A program made the translations under genes and the position numbers. The notes below the pieces were generated by a model. It saw only the letters and a list, made by a program, of their open reading frames with translations. It had not been told where the DNA came from and did not search any database. DNA of 11,288 nt, taken from assembly GCA_012727825.1 (NCBI GenBank), contig JAAYGH010000201.1:1-11288 (forward strand). Direction: 5' to 3'. This document shows positions 6,393 to 11,288 of this stretch, in pieces. Positions within the stretch are counted from its first letter, which is position 1. Each line of letters begins with the position of its first letter. This DNA comes from Trueperella sp. Its GTDB lineage: Bacteria; Actinomycetota; Actinomycetes; Actinomycetales; Actinomycetaceae.

Positions 6393-6422
6393 TGCAGGAA
6401 ACTGGGTTATCCACAACCTGCA
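6393..6422. promoter_or_regulatory. DnaA-box-like 9-mer flanked by an inverted repeat
   Basis: TTATCCACA at 6407-6415 is identical to the classical DnaA box consensus. It is bracketed by TGCAGG (6393-6398) and CCTGCA (6417-6422). A third arm, GCAGGT, follows at about 6436-6441. Only one perfect box is present and no dnaA, dnaN or AT-rich unwinding region is here, so it is not an origin. It may be a DnaA-titrating or regulatory site in this divergent promoter region, or a chance match. Confidence 0.35.
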
Positions 6423-6550
6423 GTTCGGCCTTCCCGCAGGTGGGACACAGAAAAGCACGTTTCAGACATTTACATCAAATCCCACTAGGCGAAATGCCGT
6501 GTATACCCACTCGCGCTTGCCCAACTTCGCGTTCAAACTGAATCACACGA

Positions 6551-6570
6551 CATCAAACAGCATCAAACGA
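6551..6570. repeat. 10-bp tandem repeat upstream of the LysM gene
   Basis: CATCAAACAG and CATCAAACGA are adjacent copies differing at the last two bases, with a related TACATCAAAT at 6471-6480. The period equals one helical turn, and the repeat ends about 22 bases before the LysM start codon. It could be a regulator-binding repeat, but a chance duplication is equally possible. Confidence 0.4.
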
Positions 6571-6592
6571 CACGATTGGAGATGAGGCCTTC

Positions 6593-7300
6593 ATGCCTGG
6601 CGCAAATCTACGTCCAAGCTCGTCCCCCACGGGTGACGTGGAGGACCTGCTCGTGCTCGCCGCTGGTGGCGTTTTGATCTTGGTAGCGGCCTGGTATTTC
6701 GTCTCCATTGTGGCATTCATGTATGCCAAGAAGTCCACGGATCGGAATATCCGCGCTGCGGTGGCCCGGTGGGGACCACCGATCATCAAGACTCTCGCCG
6801 CCACCGGATTAGCGACCTCGCTAACGGCGCCGGCGATGGCCTCCACCGATCCAACCGACCTCAGTTGGGGCGCCGACCTTCCCGACTCGGCAACGCAAGA
6901 GGCCCTTCCCGCACTCGGCATGAACGAGGACTCACGAGGGTCCACCGCCGATGACCTGTGGCTTCCCGAGCATGCGCAAACGCGGCACACCGAGATTGCA
7001 CATGCGCAGCACCCCGTGCCAGCCACGAACGCACGCGTACCGGACACACACGCCACGAACACACGCGTACCGGTCACACACGCCACGAACACCGATAGGA
7101 CGATCGGCGATCAGCTCCTCGGTTCGCTTCACCTCGTTCAGCCAGGCGACACCCTGTGGTCGATCGTTCGAGCACATTACTCCCCAGCTACCGACTCCGA
7201 GGTCGCAGATCTCGTGCTCGATCTCTGGCAAGCAAATTCAACAACCATCGGTATAAATCCGGATCTTATCTATCCCGGTCAACGCCTAGAATTACCGTAA
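6593..7300 (+). CDS. Membrane-anchored LysM peptidoglycan-binding protein
   Basis: This is a 235-aa envelope protein. Residues about 19-44 form a strong membrane segment and about 62-84 a second hydrophobic stretch ending TAPAMAS. A Pro/Thr/His-rich linker (about 85-178) contains a 10-residue tandem repeat of the type TN(A/T)RVPxTHA. The C-terminal LysM domain (about 179-235) runs from HLVQPGDTLWSIVRAHY to NPDLIYPGQRLELP and would bind GlcNAc-containing glycan of the cell wall. No catalytic domain is seen. The ATG at 6593 is preceded by GAGG 5 bases upstream, with GGAG a little further away. It forms an operon with the Rv3235-like gene 10 bp downstream, whose ribosome binding site overlaps this stop codon. 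The domain content suggests that it bridges membrane and wall. Confidence 0.85.
   Translation: MPGANLRPSSSPTGDVEDLLVLAAGGVLILVAAWYFVSIVAFMYAKKSTDRNIRAAVARWGPPIIKTLAATGLATSLTAPAMASTDPTDLSWGADLPDSATQEALPALGMNEDSRGSTADDLWLPEHAQTRHTEIAHAQHPVPATNARVPDTHATNTRVPVTHATNTDRTIGDQLLGSLHLVQPGDTLWSIVRAHYSPATDSEVADLVLDLWQANSTTIGINPDLIYPGQRLELP
7022..7093. repeat. 30-bp tandem repeat inside the LysM gene linker
   Basis: Units at 7022-7051 and 7052-7081 are identical except for two bases, and a partial third copy follows at 7082-7093. Each begins GCCACGAAC and contains ACGCGTACCGG. The period of 30 bp keeps the frame and encodes a 10-residue repeat in the linker between membrane anchor and LysM domain. Copy-number change would alter linker length only. 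Confidence 0.85.
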
Positions 7301-7310
7301 GGACAGCCCC

Positions 7311-7880
7311 ATGAGTCAACTCACCGCGCTCACGAGCCCCGATCTCGCACCGCTCGCCGTTAAGATTCCTCCGCCACAGCCAACGCCGCTCCCCCGGCCC
7401 TACCCTGGCAAGGTAGTCCACGCATTCGCTCAACCGATGATCGACGAAGCCGACATGCCGCAGCGGTTCGACCGCACCGCGTTCACGTCGCCCGCGATCG
7501 ACCGCCCCATGTTCAACGTTGTGAAAAACGAGGATGATGAGCAGCGTACTTTGCCGCCACCGGATCAGTTTGCGGCGGCCGTGGTTGGGCAGTCAATCGA
7601 GGTGTTGCTCGGGCATCGGCCTGTCCGGCAACTCCAGGCCTGGATGCACCCGCTCGTCTACGATGCCCTCGCCCGCCGCACCGGGCTCGGCCAGCGTATC
7701 CGTGGCAAGGCTGAAAAATGCATGGCACCACGCATCAAGAAGGTCATTGTGTGCGAACCGCGCCCTGGCGTCGCCGAAGCTTCGATCGTCGTTTTCGACG
7801 GCATGAAAGTGCGCGCCGCGGCGGTTCGGCTCGAAGTTCGCCGGTCTCGGTGGCACGTCACCGCCCTCGAGATCATTTAA
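7311..7880 (+). CDS. Rv3235-family conserved actinobacterial protein
   Basis: This is a 189-aa protein without signal peptide or membrane segment. The first half is Pro-rich and probably disordered (PPPQPTPLPRPYPG at about 21-34). The conserved C-terminal domain (about 85-189) shows LLGHRPVRQLQAWMHPLVYDAL, then VCEPRPGVAEASIVV and VRAAAVRLEVRRSRWHVTALEI. This order of motifs is characteristic of the family named after M. tuberculosis Rv3235, which also lies close to secA1. Its function is unknown. The ribosome binding site AAGGA (7299-7303) overlaps the LysM stop codon, so the two genes are translationally linked. The gene ends 19 bp from the convergent secA stop. Membership in the family is confident; any role in secretion is inferred only from position. 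Confidence 0.85.
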   Translation: MSQLTALTSPDLAPLAVKIPPPQPTPLPRPYPGKVVHAFAQPMIDEADMPQRFDRTAFTSPAIDRPMFNVVKNEDDEQRTLPPPDQFAAAVVGQSIEVLLGHRPVRQLQAWMHPLVYDALARRTGLGQRIRGKAEKCMAPRIKKVIVCEPRPGVAEASIVVFDGMKVRAAAVRLEVRRSRWHVTALEII

Positions 7881-7899
7881 CGATTCGGCCTATCGCCCA

Positions 7900-10809
7900 T
7901 TAATTCTTGCGGCGCCTCTTCGTAGCACGACGCTCGGCCGCACGCCGTTGTTGACGGTTCATACCCGCATACGGATCGGCACCCGGCTGATTTGCCTGCT
8001 GCTGAGATTGACCCTGCGCAGTGCCACCACCGAACGCCGAGCCAACAGGTGGCTGGGCGGCGGACCCTGCCCCACCCTGACCCTGAGTAGCCGATGAGGA
8101 GTACGACAGCTTCTGCTCGCCACTCACCGGACGCTTAATACCAAGAATCTTTTCAGTTGCGTCTTGCGAGGGTTGCACCTGCGTCTGCGCTGGGCGCACC
8201 TTTCTTGCATTCGTACGAACCGGCGCCTTCTGCCCGATGAACGCGCTACCCTCGGGCAGCTGATTGAGCCCAGACATCGCCGCGCTCTTCGCCGCCTCGG
8301 CGGCCTCGCGTGCCATCTTCTCAGACGGCGTTTCGAAGTGCATGAGATGACGAATGGTTTCCTCGCGGATCGCATCGTTCATCGCCTGGAACATGAGGTA
8401 GCCCTCCTGCTTGTATTCCACAAGCGGGTTACGCTGCGCCATTGCACGAAGGCCGATGCCTTCCTTGAGGTAGTCCATCTCGTACAAGTGTTCGCGCCAC
8501 TTTCGATCAAGCACGGTAAGCAGAACCTGACGCTCGATCTTGCGCATCTGCTCATCGCCCAGCTCGTCCTGACGCTCGTCATAGACGGCCTGAAGATCCT
8601 CGCGTAGCTCCGTGCGCACCACCTTGCGGCTGAGTCCGTCCTCGCCACCATGTGCGTCCGCAAGCTCGTCAGCCGTGAAGCTTGGCTTGTAAATACTCTT
8701 CACGTCGGTCCACATCGAGTGCATATCCCACTCGCTCGGTGAGCCTTGGGCGTGGGAGGTCACCACGTCGTCGACGACGAAGTCCATAAACGACTCGATC
8801 TGATCTTCGACGTCCTCACCTTCAAGGATGCGACGGCGCTCGCCGTACACGGCGGTACGTTGCTCGTTCATCACGTCGTCATACTTCAGGACGTTCTTAC
8901 GCATCTCCGCATTACGCGCTTCGATTTGCGTCTGCGCACGCTCAATCGCAGACGACAGGATCTTAAAATCGAGCGCCTCATCTTCTGGCCCATTCTTAAA
9001 CGCAGCGGTGGCGCGGGTGTTTCCAAATAGACGCATCAGATCGTCGTCGAGAGACAGGTAGAACCGCGATTCGCCAGGGTCACCCTGACGGCCAGAACGG
9101 CCACGCAACTGATTGTCGATGCGGCGAGATTCATGACGTTCAGAGCCAAGGACGTACAAGCCGCCAAGCTCAACAACCTCGTCGTGCTCCACCTTGACCG
9201 CCGCCTGCACTTCCTCCAGCACCTCGGGCCACGTGGCCTCGTACTCGTCTGCGTTCTCCTCGGGATCGAGACCGCGCTTGTTCATCATCTCGACCGCTAT
9301 ATGCTCGGCATTTCCGCCGAGCATGATGTCCGTACCTCGGCCGGCCATGTTCGTAGCCACCGTGATGGCGTGTTTACGGCCCGCCATCGCCACCACCGAC
9401 GCCTCGCGTTCATGCTGTTTCGCGTTGAGCACCTCGTGAGGAATGCGCGCTTTCTTCAGCAACTTGGCCAGATACTCGGAGTTCTCCACCGATGCCGTGC
9501 CCACCAGCACCGGCTGGCCGGTGCGGTAACGGTCCTGAAGGTCCTCGACGATCGCCCTGAACTTGCCGCTCATCGTGGGGTACACGAGATCGGTGTTGTC
9601 CATACGTTGCATCGGTTTGTTGGTTGGAATGGGCACGACACCGATATCGTAGGTTGACGCGAACTCTTCGGCTTCCGTTTCCGCGGTGCCCGTCATGCCT
9701 GAGAGCTTGTTGTACAGGCGGAAGTAGTTCTGAAGTGTGATCGTGGCGAGGGTCTGGTTCTCAGCCTTGATCTTCACGCCTTCCTTAGCCTCGATCGCTT
9801 GGTGCATTCCTTCGTTGTATCGACGCCCTGCCAGAACACGACCGGTGTGCTCGTCGACGATGAGCACTTCGCCGTCCTTAACGATGTAGTCCTGATCGCG
9901 CGTGAACAGTTCCTTAGCTTTGATCGCATTGTTGAGGTAGCCAATCAGCGGGGTATTCACCGACTCGTACAGGTTGTCGATTCCGAGCATGTCCTCGATC
10001 TTGTCGATGCCCGGCTCGAGAATGCCGACGTTGCGCTTCTTCTCATCCACTTCGTAGTCGAGGTCGCGTTTCAAGTGATTCATCGCCTGCGAAAACGCCA
10101 CATACCACTTGTTCGCATCGCCTTCGGCTGGGCCAGAAATAATCAGCGGGGTACGGGCCTCGTCAATCAGAATCGAGTCAACCTCATCGACGATGGTAAA
10201 GTTGTGTCCGCGCTGGACGAGGTTGTCGAGGCTCATCGCCATGTTGTCGCGCAGGTAGTCGAAGCCAAATTCGTTATTCGTGCCATAGGTGATGTCGCAG
10301 GCGTACTGTTCGCGGCGCTCAGCCGGAGTGAGGCCCGAAGTGATCGTTCCGGTCGTCAAACCGAGGAAGCGATAGACGCGCCCCATGAGCTCGGACTGGT
10401 AGGACGCTAGGTAATCATTCACAGTCACCACATGCACGCCCTTGCCAGGGATCGCATTCAGGTAGGCCGCCAGCGTTGCCACGAGGGTTTTTCCCTCACC
10501 GGTCTTCATCTCTGCGATGTTGCCAAGGTGCAACGCTGCCCCGCCCATGATCTGCACGTCATAATGGCGCTGACCGAGCGTGCGCACGGCTGCCTCACGC
10601 ACCGCGGCGAAGGCCTCCGGCATCAGATCGTCCAGCGATTCGCCGTCGTCGTACCTCGTACGGAACTCATCGGTTTGAGCCTTAAGTTCCTCATCGGTCA
10701 TGTCTTGGAAGAGATCCTCGAGCTCGTTGACCTGGACGGTGATCGCTTCAAGCTTGCGAACAATACGCCCTTCGCCAGCTCGCAGAATCCTATCGATAAG
10801 TTTGCGCAC
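7900..10809 (-). CDS. secA: Preprotein translocase ATPase SecA
   Basis: This is the motor ATPase that drives unfolded preproteins through SecYEG. It is full length at 969 aa. The DEAD-like nucleotide-binding domain 1 has MKTGEGKT (101-108, Lys107) and DEVD (208-211), followed by the preprotein cross-linking domain, [13 protein letters not shown], and the second motor domain with [13 protein letters not shown] and [23 protein letters not shown]. The helical scaffold and wing region contain [10 protein letters not shown] and [21 protein letters not shown]. The C-terminal tail (about 860-969) is Gln/Gly-rich, ends in a basic [12 protein letters not shown], and lacks the Cys/His zinc motif, as in actinobacterial SecA1. 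It starts at GTG with GAGGAG 5 bases upstream. It is convergent with the Rv3235-like gene and downstream of the polyprenyl synthase gene on the same strand. No second, SecA2-type gene is present here. Confidence 0.98.
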   Translation of the reverse strand: MRKLIDRILRAGEGRIVRKLEAITVQVNELEDLFQDMTDEELKAQTDEFRTRYDDGESLDDLMPEAFAAVREAAVRTLGQRHYDVQIMGGAALHLGNIAEMKTGEGKTLVATLAAYLNAIPGKGVHVVTVNDYLASYQSELMGRVYRFLGLTTGTITSGLTPAERREQYACDITYGTNNEFGFDYLRDNMAMSLDNLVQRGHNFTIVDEVDSILIDEARTPLIISGPAEGDANKWYVAFSQAMNHLKRDLDYEVDEKKRNVGILEPGIDKIEDMLGIDNLYESVNTPLIGYLNNAIKAKELFTRDQDYIVKDGEVLIVDEHTGRVLAGRRYNEGMHQAIEAKEGVKIKAENQTLATITLQNYFRLYNKLSGMTGTAETEAEEFASTYDIGVVPIPTNKPMQRMDNTDLVYPTMSGKFRAIVEDLQDRYRTGQPVLVGTASVENSEYLAKLLKKARIPHEVLNAKQHEREASVVAMAGRKHAITVATNMAGRGTDIMLGGNAEHIAVEMMNKRGLDPEENADEYEATWPEVLEEVQAAVKVEHDEVVELGGLYVLGSERHESRRIDNQLRGRSGRQGDPGESRFYLSLDDDLMRLFGNTRATAAFKNGPEDEALDFKILSSAIERAQTQIEARNAEMRKNVLKYDDVMNEQRTAVYGERRRILEGEDVEDQIESFMDFVVDDVVTSHAQGSPSEWDMHSMWTDVKSIYKPSFTADELADAHGGEDGLSRKVVRTELREDLQAVYDERQDELGDEQMRKIERQVLLTVLDRKWREHLYEMDYLKEGIGLRAMAQRNPLVEYKQEGYLMFQAMNDAIREETIRHLMHFETPSEKMAREAAEAAKSAAMSGLNQLPEGSAFIGQKAPVRTNARKVRPAQTQVQPSQDATEKILGIKRPVSGEQKLSYSSSATQGQGGAGSAAQPPVGSAFGGGTAQGQSQQQANQPGADPYAGMNRQQRRAAERRATKRRRKN

Positions 10810-10835
10810 GTTTGCTCCTCGCTATAACTGCGAAC

Positions 10836-10866
10836 ATTCTACCGGCTTCCCGATGCATCACTGCAA
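10836..10866 (-). promoter_or_regulatory. Candidate secA promoter
   Basis: On the minus strand TTGCAG (10866-10861) and TAGAAT (10841-10836) are 19 bases apart, about 27 bases before the GTG of secA. The spacing is longer than optimal, so the -10 match is the stronger half. Read-through from the polyprenyl synthase gene, whose stop is 133 bp upstream, is also possible. Confidence 0.35.
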
Positions 10867-10942
10867 ATGCGGGCATATCTTCACTCATAGCCAAGGCACG
10901 CAGATCACCGATCAGCGCATGTCGGTTCAGCCACGCGCGTCG

Positions 10943-11288
10943 CTACGCCATGCGCTCCACCATGCCGTGTGCAAAGTCCGTGAGGTAGCCGTGCACGGGG
11001 CGGTCTTCCAGTCCATCAAGGAATGTCAGCGCATCGTTGACCCACGATCGAGCAAGGTCACGAGTTTCGCCGACGACGGGGTGCTTGCGAACCAGTGCGA
11101 CCACGGTCGCGAGGCGATCGTCGTGCTCCAAGTTACCCTCGTCGAGCATCTGGAGGATCTGCGCGCCCGCCTCATCGAGATCACCGCGAGCTTCGCGTTG
11201 GCGAAGCAGGAGGGTAGGCATCGTTGGGACACCTTCGAGGAGGTCGGTACCCGGCGTCTTGCCGGTCACTTCTTCGTCAGAAATGAGA
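10943..11288 (-). CDS. Polyprenyl diphosphate synthase, C-terminal part (5' end outside window)
   Basis: This is the C-terminal 114 residues of a trans-isoprenyl diphosphate synthase, which condenses isopentenyl diphosphate into the long side chain of menaquinone or another polyprenyl product. The visible sequence opens with LISDEEVTGKTPGTDLLEGVPTMPTLLL; GKxxGTDLxEGxxTxPxL is the diagnostic segment just after the second Asp-rich motif. That DDxxD motif would lie immediately beyond the window edge, so catalytic competence cannot be judged. The frame continues in from the edge, so a GTG at 11269 is internal. The remaining helices end HGYLTDFAHGMVERMA. Chain length specificity is set by the missing N-terminal part and is unknown. 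Confidence 0.9.
   Translation of the reverse strand, partial: LISDEEVTGKTPGTDLLEGVPTMPTLLLRQREARGDLDEAGAQILQMLDEGNLEHDDRLATVVALVRKHPVVGETRDLARSWVNDALTFLDGLEDRPVHGYLTDFAHGMVERMA

Noticed and set aside
6393..6422. Replication origin
   Set aside because: One DnaA box is not an origin; there is no box cluster, no AT-rich unwinding region and no dnaA or dnaN.
7881..7899. Bidirectional terminator between the Rv3235-like gene and secA
   Set aside because: The 19-bp gap shows no stable inverted repeat or T-run.
9133..10410. Two long plus-strand frames (9133-9657 and 9799-10410) antisense to secA
   Set aside because: Both are inside the highly conserved secA coding region, have no ribosome binding site and translate to His/Val/Leu-rich shadow sequence.

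Overview
The window looks like a chromosomal stretch from a high-GC Gram-positive bacterium, most likely in or near the Actinomycetaceae. This rests on protein families typical of Actinobacteria: an Rv3235-like protein beside secA, a DUF6912-like protein, a 69-residue excisionase-type HTH protein, and a CpaE-like P-loop protein with a GR(S/T) in place of GK(S/T). SecA also lacks the C-terminal zinc-binding Cys motif. Genus cannot be fixed from the sequence alone.

Layout. The left edge carries the C-terminal part of SbcC (+). Convergent with it is a CopB-type (CPH motif) heavy-metal P-type ATPase with a histidine-rich N-terminus (-). Its 353-bp upstream region holds a promoter-like pair of hexamers with a CsoR-box-like palindrome between them, and further out a tandem 22-bp direct repeat that could be the scar of a mobile element. 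Next comes a compact minus-strand operon in the order SAF-domain protein, CpaE/TadZ-like P-loop protein, DUF6912-like protein. The first two overlap by 4 bp and the last two are 18 bp apart. A small HTH DNA-binding gene (+) is divergent from this operon. It is followed by a minus-strand conserved protein that probably has two small beta-barrel (Sm-like) units and may be translated from a leaderless mRNA.

A divergent 225-bp spacer, which contains a perfect DnaA-box 9-mer, leads into a plus-strand pair: a membrane-anchored LysM protein and an Rv3235-family protein, with the second gene's ribosome binding site overlapping the first gene's stop codon. Convergent with the pair is full-length secA (-, 969 aa). 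At the right edge is the C-terminal part of a polyprenyl diphosphate synthase (-).

How the genes may work together. The most interesting part is the block from about 3.2 to 7.9 kb. It combines a CpaB-like SAF protein, a CpaE/TadZ-like protein without other pilus genes, an HTH regulator, and LysM and Rv3235-like proteins next to the secretion motor gene. This is inferred to be an uncharacterised actinobacterial envelope or cell-pole module. The copper ATPase looks like a separate, self-regulated metal-resistance cargo gene placed between sbcC and that block. No RNA genes, CRISPR arrays or intact insertion sequences were seen.
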